Origin: Prolixibacteraceae bacterium
Lineage (GTDB): Bacteria; Bacteroidota; Bacteroidia; Bacteroidales; Prolixibacteraceae
Direction: 5' to 3'
Assembly (NCBI GenBank): GCA_003537645.1
Contig: DPRM01000080.1
Span: 47,876-75,596 of the forward strand
DNA length: 27,721 nt
Part shown: positions 15,862-24,876 of the stretch, piece after piece
How positions within the stretch are numbered: position 1 is the stretch's first letter
How the letters are laid out: each line of letters starts with the position of its first letter
Program-made: the position numbers and the translations under genes
Notes under the pieces: model-generated
What the model was told of the DNA's origin: nothing
What the model saw: only the letters and a program-made list of their open reading frames with translations
The model's database searches: none

Positions 15862-17007
15862 ATGAAACACATAATTACTAGACTCGGAATTTTAACGCTT
15901 GCTATATGCTTGATTACCATTTATTTAGGTTGTGCACAACCCGGAGGGTCAACCCTGAAGAACTGGCCAAAAGGTTGTTCTCCTGAGGAAGTTGGTACAA
16001 AAGTGGCAAACCGCTTTGTTGCGAGCCCTCACCAAAATTACGGACGGCCAACACCTCCAAAAACAATCACTTATCCTGAAGTTTGTGCCTGGTATGGAGC
16101 ACTCACTTTTGCCAAAGAAAGCCACAACAAAAAGTTGAAAAGTCAGCTAGCTGATCGGTTTGAACCATTGTTTGGAGAAGAATCATCAATGATTCCTGTG
16201 CCGGATCATGTGGACTATGCCGTATTTGGAGCGGTTCCTTTGGAATTGTACATACAAACCCGCGGGCAGAAATACCTGGATTTGGGTAAAAGTATTGCCG
16301 ATAAACAATGGGGGCCCCCCGAAGGGCCGCGTGTAAAACCAGAGTCGCATATTTATTACAACATGGGTTTAACCTGGCAAACGCGGTTGTGGATTGATGA
16401 TATGTTCATGATTACGGCTGTTCAGGCCCAGGCCTTCCGGGCAACAGGCGATGTAAAATATATTGAGCGGGCTGCCAAAGAAATGGTGGTTTATCTCGAC
16501 AGTTTACAACGTCCCAACGGTTTGTTTTTTCATGCGCCAGATGTGCCATTCTTTTGGGGCCGCGGCGATGGCTGGATGGCCGCCGGAATGAGTGAATTGC
16601 TGAGGTCGTTGCCGGAAAATAATGCGAACCGGCCACGTATTATGGAAGGATATAAAAAGATGATGGCTTCACTCCTGAAATACCAGGCCGAAAACGGGAT
16701 GTGGCGACAACTTATTGACGATCAGGAATCGTGGTACGAAACTTCTTGTACGGGTATGTTTACGTTCGCTTTTATTACCGGCGTAAAAAATGGCTGGTTA
16801 GACGAAGCCGTGTACGGACCTGCAGCACGCAAAGCCTGGCTTTCCCTGATTACTTATATCAATAATGATGGCGATATCACCGAAGTATGCGAAGGTACCA
16901 ACAAGAAAAATGACCGTCAATACTACCTCGACCGGAAAAAAAATGTCGGCGATATGCACGGGCAGGCACCTGTTCTGTGGTGTGCAACGGCATTGCTACG
17001 GAAATAA
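15862..17007 (+). CDS. Second GH105-family unsaturated uronyl hydrolase, lipoprotein
   Basis: The 381-aa product is predicted to be membrane-anchored: the signal peptide ends in the lipobox-like YLGC with Cys24. The body is an (alpha/alpha)6 barrel. VPDHVDYAVFGAVPLELY (about 113-130) supplies Asp118, equivalent to YteR Asp88, and LWIDDMFMITAVQ supplies Asp179, equivalent to YteR Asp143. FFWGRGDGWMAAGMSELL and YETSCTGMFTFAFITG are the usual late motifs. It is only distantly similar to the GH105 encoded 310 bp upstream despite identical length, so this is not a recent tandem duplication. The pair probably acts on different unsaturated ends or in different compartments. It ends 22 bp before the propeller gene and is probably cotranscribed with it. 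Confidence 0.88.
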   Translation: MKHIITRLGILTLAICLITIYLGCAQPGGSTLKNWPKGCSPEEVGTKVANRFVASPHQNYGRPTPPKTITYPEVCAWYGALTFAKESHNKKLKSQLADRFEPLFGEESSMIPVPDHVDYAVFGAVPLELYIQTRGQKYLDLGKSIADKQWGPPEGPRVKPESHIYYNMGLTWQTRLWIDDMFMITAVQAQAFRATGDVKYIERAAKEMVVYLDSLQRPNGLFFHAPDVPFFWGRGDGWMAAGMSELLRSLPENNANRPRIMEGYKKMMASLLKYQAENGMWRQLIDDQESWYETSCTGMFTFAFITGVKNGWLDEAVYGPAARKAWLSLITYINNDGDITEVCEGTNKKNDRQYYLDRKKNVGDMHGQAPVLWCATALLRK

Positions 17008-17029
17008 CAATAAGATCACACTAGGGGAA

Positions 17030-18004
17030 ATGAGAAAAATTGCTACAAAATTATTGTTCATCGGTGCTGTATTGATGAGCGCTACTATCAATTCAAGTCT
17101 GGCTTACATGCCTTATACATATACGAAAATAACCAGTCAGGATTCGGTTCGACCAATCATGTCTGGGAAAGGGCATCCTTTTGTGTGTACTGATTATACA
17201 CAAGGGCGAGTTTTTATTGTTGATGAATTTGGAAGGGTCGAATGGGAATATTTCGCTCGTAATTGCAATGATATCTGGATTTTGCCCAATGGAAATTTGT
17301 TATTTAATACCGGAAATGGAGTAAAGGAAGTTACCCGAAATAAAGAAGTAATCTTCAATTACGAATCAACCAGTGGTATATACGCATGCCAACGTTTACC
17401 CGATGGGAATACATTTATTGGAGAGTGCGATTCTGCCAAATTGCTGGAAGTAGCCCCGAATGGAAGAATTGTTAAAGAAATTCGGTTACTTCCCAAAGGA
17501 GTAAAGGGGAGTAGCCATTTTATGCGAAATGCGCGCAAACTCTCCAACGGGCATTATCTTGTTTCGCATTATGGGTTGGGTGTGGTCAGGGAATATGATG
17601 CTTCAGGAAAAGTATTCTGGGAATGTCTGGCTCCGGGAGGCCCTCATTCTGCTATTCGACTTCCAAATGGAAATACACTAATTGCCAATGCAGACCGAAT
17701 AAAAAATGCCTCACTTACCGAAGTTGATCCTTCAGGAAAAACTGTTTGGGAGGTTCGTGGAGATGAATTGCCCGGAATATCACTTAAATTTTTAACTGGT
17801 TTTCAGGTTCTTTCAAATGGAAATATTGTTATGACAAACTGGCTGGGGCATGGTGAATTTGGAGAAGCACCACATATTATCGAAATCACACGCGACAAGA
17901 AAGTTGTATGGGCATTTTTCGATCATCAAACTATGAAAACAATATCAAGCATACAGCTTCTTGACGTAAATGGAGATGCTGTAAATGGAGAAATTTTGCA
18001 TTAA
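17030..18004 (+). CDS. Secreted beta-propeller protein, PQQ-like/arylsulfotransferase-like repeats
   Basis: The 324-aa product has a Sec signal peptide (MRKIATKLLF core, ending NSSLA). The rest is repeated blades with the pattern L-x-N-G-N: ILPNGNLLF (84-92), RLPDGNTFI (122-130), KLSNGHYLV (170-178), RLPNGNTLI (210-218) and VLSNGNIVM (260-268). Each is followed by E-x-x-x-x-G-K-x-x-W-E strands such as TEVDPSGKTVWEV. This is the PQQ-like/ASST-like propeller type. I see no catalytic signature, so it may bind or sense glycan or be an enzyme of unknown kind. ATG 17030 was chosen because it follows AGGGGAAA and begins a signal peptide; an in-frame ATG at 16865 would overlap the GH105 gene by 143 bp and hide the signal. 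It is convergent with the HTCS gene, with a 36-bp gap and no clear terminator between them. Confidence 0.8.
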   Translation: MRKIATKLLFIGAVLMSATINSSLAYMPYTYTKITSQDSVRPIMSGKGHPFVCTDYTQGRVFIVDEFGRVEWEYFARNCNDIWILPNGNLLFNTGNGVKEVTRNKEVIFNYESTSGIYACQRLPDGNTFIGECDSAKLLEVAPNGRIVKEIRLLPKGVKGSSHFMRNARKLSNGHYLVSHYGLGVVREYDASGKVFWECLAPGGPHSAIRLPNGNTLIANADRIKNASLTEVDPSGKTVWEVRGDELPGISLKFLTGFQVLSNGNIVMTNWLGHGEFGEAPHIIEITRDKKVVWAFFDHQTMKTISSIQLLDVNGDAVNGEILH

Positions 18005-18040
18005 AAAATCAAATATTAACAGAATTGCAACCCAAATATT

Positions 18041-21000
18041 TTACTTTTTTTCCTGCTTTAGCTCATTCAAATAGGTTGAAGGTGTTTTGTCGAATTGTTT
18101 TTTGAAGCATTGCGAGAAGTACGAATGGGAGTTAAACCCTACTGCATAGCCAATTTCGTCGATGTTGTAGTTGCCTTCTTTCATCAGTTTGATCGCTTTT
18201 TTCAGGCGAATATACCTGATAAATTCGGTAGCCGATTGGTTGGTCAGGGCACGCATTTTCCGGTGCAGCGAACTACGGCTCATATTCAGCTCTGCAGCCA
18301 GTTGCTCAACGGTAAAATTAACGTCGAGAATATGTTTGTCAACAATGGCAATTGCTTTGTCCATTAGCTTTTTGTCGGGTGCCATCAGGTTCGAATCGGC
18401 CTCCCAATTCTCCTGTGATTCGGTAAATGCTTTCTGCATACGTTCTTGCGCAATAAGCAGATTGCAGATTTGTGCCTTCAAAAGTTTATTTTCGAATGGT
18501 TTGGTGATATAAGCATTGGCTCCGGTTTTCAGGCCGCTTATTTTTTTGTCGGTATCCGAAAGCGCCGTCAGCAAAATAACCGGTATGTGGCTGGTTCGCA
18601 CATCCTCCTTTAATCGCTTGCAAAGTTCGAACCCGTCAATTCCGGGCATCATCACATCCGAGATCACCATATCAGGATAAAGTTCGTTGGCCATTTCCAG
18701 CCCTTGAGTCCCGTTTCCGGCAACCAATACCCGGTAATCGTCGTTCAACATTTGACGGATGTATTTTTGCATTTCGCGGTTATCTTCAACCAATAAAATC
18801 GAATGGATATTTTTTTCTCCCGAATCCAATTCGTCATTAGGTTCTGTTTCAGTTACTTCCCAATTTTGTTTCACTTTTTGTTGGGCAATCAGCTTACTTT
18901 CATTTTTTATCGGAATTAACACCGTGAAGGTAGTCCCCGATTCAGGAGACGATTTAACGAGTATGGTGCCATTGTGCATTCTGACATATTCTCGGCAAAG
19001 GTGCAGGCCAATACCAGTACCCTGTTTTTGTCCGTTTCCGGTTTGGTAAAACCGTTCGAAAACCAATGGTAGTGCATCCTTCCCGATTCCGGGGCCATTG
19101 TCCTTCACACAAATCGCGATCACTTTACCGTTAGGGAATAGATCGGTTGCATAATCCAAATCCGCTGCTAACTCCGAAGCATTCTTCTCTTCAACCGACA
19201 AACAGATTGTGCCATTTTCTTGCGTGTATTTAAACGCATTTGAAAGCAGGTTGAAAATGACTTTATCCAACTTATCAGCATCAAATTCCATTTCGAATTT
19301 CGACAAGGCCGATTCAAAAGAAAAAGAGATGGCCTTGTCGCGCGCATACACTTCCAGGTCCTGGCAAATGTCATGGCATAAATCTATCATATCTGCACGT
19401 ACCGGCGTATAAACCGCTTTGTTAAATTCCAGTTTGCGAAAATCGAGTAACTGATCGATCAAGCGTCGCAACCTTTTGGCATTTCGCTGCACCATTGTTA
19501 AGTGTTCAATGGTTTTTGGCGCGAAATTTTCCTGGGCCAATATATTTTCAAGCGGCGAGAGGATCAACGTAAGTGGTGTCTGAAAATCGTGGGAGATATT
19601 GGTGAAAAACTGAAGTTTCATTTGATGAAGCTTTTCTTCATTTTCGCGCTGCACACGTTCAAGTAACAATTGGTTTTTAAGTTCTTTACGGTCATTCATT
19701 TCTTTCCGGATGAACGACAATATTGCGGTAATCACCAATAAATAAATCGTGTAGGCATACCATGTGCGCCAAAATGGTGGATGAACAATGATCGAAAGTT
19801 TTGTCGGCGTTTCTGACCATAAACCATCGTTGTTTGATCCAATTACCTCCAGTGTATAATTTCCTGGGGGAACCTTGGTGAAAATAGCCCGTCCTTCATT
19901 TCCGGCTTCCTGCCAGTTATTTTCGTAATTGAGAAGCCGGTACTTGAACTGGTTTTTTTGTGGCTGAATGTAATTGTTGGTCACAAAACCGATTATAAAA
20001 GAGTTCTGAAAATGGCGGAGTTTTATGGTACTTAACGACGAAATATTCTCACTGATCGGACTTTCAGGATCGGTGGCATCAACTTTTTTGTTGTTGACAA
20101 TCAGGTCGGTAAAAACAATTTTCGGAGCTGAAGGATTGTCAATGAATTCATTGGGAGAACAAAGGTTGAATCCGTTTGGACCGCCAAAAAGCATACTTCC
20201 ATCCACACATTTGTAGGCTGCCCCAGGGTTAAAGTGGTTTCCCTGCAAACCATCTTCCCTGGTGTAATTCCTGAATATTTTTTCATTGGGACGATAACAT
20301 GAGAGTCCATTGTCAGTGCTAAACCACAAATTCCCATTGTCGCATACAAGAATACCATATACATTGAATCCTGCAAGTCCCTCTTTGGGCGAAAGGTTAG
20401 TGAATTGTTTGGTATTCGGGTCGTAACAATCAACGCCGCCACCACCCGTGCCAATCCATATTTTTCCTGAAGCATCTTCCTGAATGGCGAATACCTCATT
20501 GTTGCTAATCCGCTGTCCTTCTGTGCCATTATAATAATACCGAGTAAAGCCGTTGCTCCCTTTTGGTCTGTAATTTAGCCCTGTATGAGTTCCAACCCAC
20601 AATCCACCGTAAGAATCTTTAAAAATTACCCTAATTTGGTTGGATGAAATGGCATTCGGATCGGTTGCATTGGTCAGGAAAACGGTTTTGCTTCGCGTTT
20701 TGAAATCGTAATAGAAAAGCCCTGTTCCGTAGGTTCCAAGCCATAAGCCATTTTCATCGGGCAATATCGCGTATAGATTTATAATTCCTGGATCAAAAAT
20801 ATCCAGTTGGCTAAACTTTTGCGATTTTTGGTCAAAATACCACAACCCATTCGATAAGGTTCCGATCCACAGCCGGTTGTTGTGGTCAAGTGCAATACAT
20901 TTAATGTTACTGGTGCCGGTTACCGATCTTTGCAATCCAAAAGAGGTGAATGATTTTTTTTTACGGTCGAAGCGGTTCAAATTACCATTTTCTGTACCTA

Positions 21001-22099
21001 CCCAAATGGTTCCGTCGGTTTCTTCGGCAAACGAGCTTACGACATTGCTACTTAATGATCCGGTATTTTCATCTTTGTTAAAGTGCAGGAACTGGCTGTC
21101 ATACGAGCTCTGGTAGGCAAGCCCTCCTGACCATGTTCCGATCCAGATACTTTTTCGCGAATCAACAAATAACGAGTAGATACTGTTGTGAGGCAATTGA
21201 TTGTATTGATTTCTTCGAATTGACTGGTTACCGGTTTTGCTGACAATCAGTAGGCCGCTGTAGGTTGCAATCCATATCCTGTTTTCGGGGTCTTTAATAA
21301 TCTCTCTCACCCGGTTATGAGGAAGTTGGTTTGCTCCAGTATTTTTTTGGTCATAATGGTCAATAAGCAAACCTTGCTCGTTAACATGGTCAACACCTCC
21401 CCATTCATAACCGATCCAAATCGTGTTGTTGTCTTTTAGCATACAACGAACAGAGCTGTTTTGCTGGCGACAAAATAATCGGAAGTTCTGATAGGGTGGT
21501 TGGCTGTAATAGATATATCCGTTATCGGTTCCAAGCCATAAATTATCTGAGGAATCGAAGAATGCATCTGTCAAAACATCACTGTCATCCTCAAACCGAA
21601 ATGGTAATTTTTCATAAACACTATCGGTCAGATTGAGTTTGCAGAATTGACGTGAATGCATTGTAAATAAATCGCCTTGTTGATTTTGCAATACTTTTCG
21701 GATGGTTGCATTTAGCCGTGATTGTGGCTCTTCTTTTAGATTTATAGTGATAAAATTTTGTTTCGTTTCATCAAAAAAACATAACCTGCCGAAAGTTGAA
21801 ATCCAAAGTTTCCCTGATTGATCATTGAAGATATGAAGCACATTGTCCGCCGGAAGTGAATGAGGATCATCCGGTTGTTGAATGAATTTTTGCATTTCGA
21901 GGGTGTTGTACCGAAACAAACCATGTTCGGTGCCAAACCAGATGAAACCATTGGCGTCTTCAGCAATTGTTTTGACAGAACCATAAGTTAGCCCCCCTTG
22001 TGGCGAAACTGCTCGAAACTGTAAATCATCGCTTTGCGCTGTTGCCAATAGATTGGCCAGTATCAAGACAAAGCATAACAACCCGTTTTTACTCAACAT
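18041..22099 (-). CDS. Hybrid two-component system (HTCS) regulator
   Basis: This single-protein sensor, kinase and transcription factor controls PUL genes on binding an oligosaccharide in the periplasm. The 1352-aa product has these parts in order: signal peptide (1-22, ending ATAQ); fourteen or so Reg_prop propeller strands such as GFIWFGTEHGLFRY from about 25 to 655, forming two propellers; a Y_Y_Y domain at about 705-772 (FKYRLLNYENNW, VPPGNYTLEV); and a transmembrane helix at about 780-797. Next is HisKA with His837 in NISHDFQTPL, then HATPase with DNGPGIG (1000-1006) and GTGIGLHL (1027-1034). The receiver has Asp1148 in VISDVMMPG and Lys1200 in TKPF. An AraC-type HTH covers about 1250-1345. 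All catalytic residues are intact. It is encoded opposite to its likely targets, divergent from GH95 and convergent with the propeller gene. Confidence 0.97.
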   Translation of the reverse strand: MLSKNGLLCFVLILANLLATAQSDDLQFRAVSPQGGLTYGSVKTIAEDANGFIWFGTEHGLFRYNTLEMQKFIQQPDDPHSLPADNVLHIFNDQSGKLWISTFGRLCFFDETKQNFITINLKEEPQSRLNATIRKVLQNQQGDLFTMHSRQFCKLNLTDSVYEKLPFRFEDDSDVLTDAFFDSSDNLWLGTDNGYIYYSQPPYQNFRLFCRQQNSSVRCMLKDNNTIWIGYEWGGVDHVNEQGLLIDHYDQKNTGANQLPHNRVREIIKDPENRIWIATYSGLLIVSKTGNQSIRRNQYNQLPHNSIYSLFVDSRKSIWIGTWSGGLAYQSSYDSQFLHFNKDENTGSLSSNVVSSFAEETDGTIWVGTENGNLNRFDRKKKSFTSFGLQRSVTGTSNIKCIALDHNNRLWIGTLSNGLWYFDQKSQKFSQLDIFDPGIINLYAILPDENGLWLGTYGTGLFYYDFKTRSKTVFLTNATDPNAISSNQIRVIFKDSYGGLWVGTHTGLNYRPKGSNGFTRYYYNGTEGQRISNNEVFAIQEDASGKIWIGTGGGGVDCYDPNTKQFTNLSPKEGLAGFNVYGILVCDNGNLWFSTDNGLSCYRPNEKIFRNYTREDGLQGNHFNPGAAYKCVDGSMLFGGPNGFNLCSPNEFIDNPSAPKIVFTDLIVNNKKVDATDPESPISENISSLSTIKLRHFQNSFIIGFVTNNYIQPQKNQFKYRLLNYENNWQEAGNEGRAIFTKVPPGNYTLEVIGSNNDGLWSETPTKLSIIVHPPFWRTWYAYTIYLLVITAILSFIRKEMNDRKELKNQLLLERVQRENEEKLHQMKLQFFTNISHDFQTPLTLILSPLENILAQENFAPKTIEHLTMVQRNAKRLRRLIDQLLDFRKLEFNKAVYTPVRADMIDLCHDICQDLEVYARDKAISFSFESALSKFEMEFDADKLDKVIFNLLSNAFKYTQENGTICLSVEEKNASELAADLDYATDLFPNGKVIAICVKDNGPGIGKDALPLVFERFYQTGNGQKQGTGIGLHLCREYVRMHNGTILVKSSPESGTTFTVLIPIKNESKLIAQQKVKQNWEVTETEPNDELDSGEKNIHSILLVEDNREMQKYIRQMLNDDYRVLVAGNGTQGLEMANELYPDMVISDVMMPGIDGFELCKRLKEDVRTSHIPVILLTALSDTDKKISGLKTGANAYITKPFENKLLKAQICNLLIAQERMQKAFTESQENWEADSNLMAPDKKLMDKAIAIVDKHILDVNFTVEQLAAELNMSRSSLHRKMRALTNQSATEFIRYIRLKKAIKLMKEGNYNIDEIGYAVGFNSHSYFSQCFKKQFDKTPSTYLNELKQEKK

Positions 22100-22322
22100 T
22101 CCTTCAGTAGATTTAAAAGGCGAAAATTACGAAATACACTCGAACAAAAACAGACCGTTCAAAATCAATCGTTGTCGTGCATGTTGCAGATTGAAACATA
22201 GCTGTTACCAGCGCGCATTTTTTCTACAAATTGGCTCATAACTGAAAATAATGATTGATAATCTTATCCATATTTGCCAGACTTTAAACTTTGCAGAATA
22301 TTAACTAAACCTAAATCAACAA
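22100..22322. promoter_or_regulatory. Divergent intergenic region between HTCS and GH95 genes
   Basis: This 223-bp AT-rich region must hold the promoters of the regulator (minus) and of the GH95-GH31 operon (plus), because the flanking genes point away from each other. I looked for the Bacteroidota -33/-7 consensus (TTTG, TAnnTTTG). Only loose near-matches were present, such as TAAACTTTG, with poor spacing, so no exact promoter is claimed. No ORF or strong hairpin is visible. Confidence 0.5.
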
Positions 22323-24869
22323 ATGTTGCAAAAACTAATCTTATTACTTTTCCTGGTACACCCGCTTTTCTCGTGTACATCAAAGGAAGAAAAGCAATTG
22401 CTTATTTTATGGTATAACCAACCTGCCCGTATTTGGGAAGAAGCGCTACCTCTGGGCAATGCTTCAACTGGAGCGATGGTTTTTGGCGGAGTTGCTTCCG
22501 AGCATTATTCGCTGAACGACCACGTGCTTTGGTCGGGCGAACCAAAACCAGGGAATGTTTCCAATGGTCCTGAAATTTTGGCCAATGTGCGCAAAGCAAT
22601 TGATGACGGTAATTACGAAGAGGCCGGAAAATTATGGAGAGGCATGCACGGACCTTATTCTGCACGTTATCTGCCTTTAGGCGATTTATTCCTGAATTTT
22701 AGTTTTAACGATACGCTCGTGTCAAACTATTCCAGAAACCTTGATTTGCGAAATGCCATATCCACTATTGAATTTCATAACAATGGTGTAACCTACAAAC
22801 GCGAATCGTTTATCAGCTTTCCCGATCAGGTGATGGCAATAAGATTATCCGCATCTAAAAAAAAGAAAATCTCGTTCGAGGCGTTTCTTTCTTCCAAATT
22901 GCGCTACCATGTTAAAGTGGTGGCTCCCGATCATTTGAAATTAACAGGCAAGGCTCCCAATTACGTGGCCAACCGTGATTTCGAAACTGATCAGGTTGTT
23001 TATGACGATATGGAAAGCAAAGGAATGAATTTCGAAATTGACCTGAAACTTATTTCAAAAGGTGGAGAATTTACTTCAGGCGAAAATAGTATTGGTGTAA
23101 AAAATGCAGATGAAGTGGTTATATTACTTACCGAAGCAACCAGTTTCAACGGATTCGACAAATCACCCAGCCGCGAAGGCAAAGATCCTGCAATACTTTC
23201 GGCTGAAAAATTAAAACTCGCATCGGCAAAAAACTGGAAACAATTGTATACCGATCATCTGAACGATTACTCAAGCTTATTCGATCGAGTTGAACTCAAT
23301 TTGGGCGAACAAAAAATGGAACTTCCGACCGATGAGCGTATGCTTAAATTCAATGCCGGTAATCCCGACAATGGTTTAATCGCATTGTACTTTCAGTATG
23401 GGCGCTACCTGATGATTGCCTCGTCGAGGCCTGGCACACCACCATCCAACCTGCAAGGTATCTGGAATCAACATGTTCAGCCGCCATGGGGGAGCAATTA
23501 TACGATCAATATTAATACTGAAATGAACTACTGGCCCGCCGAAATAGCCAATCTCTCGGAATGCCACACTCCTCTGTTCGATTTCATGGATGAGTTGGCT
23601 GTTAATGGGGCAGTTACGGCAAAAACCAATTACGGTATCCAATCGGGTTGGCTGGCGCATCACAATGCCGATGTGTGGGCCAAAACGTCGCCCACCGGTG
23701 GCGAAGGATGGGATCCCAAAGGAGCGCCCCGCTGGTCGTGCTGGCCAATGGGTGGCGCCTGGTTCTGCACCCATTTATGGGAACATTACCAGTTTACCGG
23801 CGATCGCGAATTCCTCGCAAAACGGGCATGGCCGCTGATGAAAGGATCTGCCGAATTCATGCTTTCGTGGATGGTTCAGGACGAAAACGGCTATTGGGTC
23901 ACCAATCCGTCCTCTTCTCCCGAAAACAATTTCATACTGGATGGCAAAAAATTGGAAATTTCAAAGGCAACAACAATGGATATGTCCATCATTCGTGAAC
24001 TGTTTGCACAGTGCCTTGATGCCGCCAAAGTCCTTGGAATTGAAGATGATTTCACGATCCGACTTACAGAGGTTTTTCCGAAACTGTATCCGTTCCACAT
24101 CGGTCAATATGGTCAGGTTCAGGAGTGGTTTAAAGATTGGGACGACCCAAAAGACAAACACCGCCACATTTCACATTTATTCAGTTTGTATCCCGGCAAC
24201 CATATTTCGCTTGAAAATGCTCCGGAATTGGCAAAAGCAGCCAAACAATCGATGATCCATCGGGGCGATGTTAGCACTGGCTGGTCGATGGCCTGGAAAA
24301 TAAACTGGTGGGCGCGTCTGAAAGATGGCGATCATGCCCTGAAAATACTGAAAGATGGACTCACATACATTGGCCCGAAAAAAGAGGAACTGGGCGGTGG
24401 CGGAACTTACGCCAATTTATTTGATGCCCATCCACCATTCCAGATTGATGGAAATTTTGGTGGAACGGCCGGTATTGCTGAAATGTTGGTTCAGAGCCAC
24501 GAGGGTTTAATCCATTTGTTGCCCGCACTTCCGGCTGAATGGCCATCAGGAGAAATAAGCGGATTGGTTGCCCGCGGAGGTTTTGTAATTGACATGAAAT
24601 GGAGCGAAGGCCAATTACAATCGGCAGTAATCCATTCAAAACTTGGTGGTGACTGCCGGATTAAAATGGCAGGCCAAATGATCGGGAAGGGTTTTGATTT
24701 GTACGAGGGGTCGCCCGAAAGTAAAAATCCATTACTTCAGAAACCACTAACGGTGCCATTTATTAATCAGTCGAAAGTAGAAGCTCCTGAATTGAAACTC
24801 CCTGAAGGCAAATTGTATGAATGGGGCACAGTTGCCGGAAGAACTTATGAAATTCAATTAAAAAATTAA
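22323..24869 (+). CDS. GH95 alpha-L-fucosidase/alpha-L-galactosidase, lipoprotein
   Basis: This enzyme hydrolyses terminal alpha-1,2-linked L-fucose or, in some members, L-galactose with inversion. The 848-aa product has a lipoprotein signal (PLFSC, Cys18) followed by charged TSKEEK, which resembles a Bacteroidota surface-export signal. The N-terminal super-sandwich has EEALPLGNASTGAMVFGG (39-56). The (alpha/alpha)6 barrel carries the canonical catalytic set as in bifidobacterial AfcA: Asn396 and Asn398 in TININTEMNYWPA, Glu533 in NPSSSPENNF, and Asp709 in FQIDGNFGGTAGIAEML. Family length is normal and nothing is missing. It lies 7 bp before the GH31 gene, so the two are cotranscribed. Fucose versus L-galactose cannot be decided from these motifs alone. 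Confidence 0.95.
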   Translation: MLQKLILLLFLVHPLFSCTSKEEKQLLILWYNQPARIWEEALPLGNASTGAMVFGGVASEHYSLNDHVLWSGEPKPGNVSNGPEILANVRKAIDDGNYEEAGKLWRGMHGPYSARYLPLGDLFLNFSFNDTLVSNYSRNLDLRNAISTIEFHNNGVTYKRESFISFPDQVMAIRLSASKKKKISFEAFLSSKLRYHVKVVAPDHLKLTGKAPNYVANRDFETDQVVYDDMESKGMNFEIDLKLISKGGEFTSGENSIGVKNADEVVILLTEATSFNGFDKSPSREGKDPAILSAEKLKLASAKNWKQLYTDHLNDYSSLFDRVELNLGEQKMELPTDERMLKFNAGNPDNGLIALYFQYGRYLMIASSRPGTPPSNLQGIWNQHVQPPWGSNYTININTEMNYWPAEIANLSECHTPLFDFMDELAVNGAVTAKTNYGIQSGWLAHHNADVWAKTSPTGGEGWDPKGAPRWSCWPMGGAWFCTHLWEHYQFTGDREFLAKRAWPLMKGSAEFMLSWMVQDENGYWVTNPSSSPENNFILDGKKLEISKATTMDMSIIRELFAQCLDAAKVLGIEDDFTIRLTEVFPKLYPFHIGQYGQVQEWFKDWDDPKDKHRHISHLFSLYPGNHISLENAPELAKAAKQSMIHRGDVSTGWSMAWKINWWARLKDGDHALKILKDGLTYIGPKKEELGGGGTYANLFDAHPPFQIDGNFGGTAGIAEMLVQSHEGLIHLLPALPAEWPSGEISGLVARGGFVIDMKWSEGQLQSAVIHSKLGGDCRIKMAGQMIGKGFDLYEGSPESKNPLLQKPLTVPFINQSKVEAPELKLPEGKLYEWGTVAGRTYEIQLKN

Positions 24870-24876
24870 ACCTATC

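Noticed and set aside
16865..17029. Upstream in-frame start for the propeller gene
   Set aside because: It would overlap the GH105 coding end by 143 bp and bury the signal peptide. ATG 17030 has a good ribosome-binding sequence.
22265..22310. Possible TTTG/TAnnTTTG promoter before GH95
   Set aside because: TAAACTTTG has one base too many and the nearest upstream TTTG is only about 12 bp away, so spacing does not fit.
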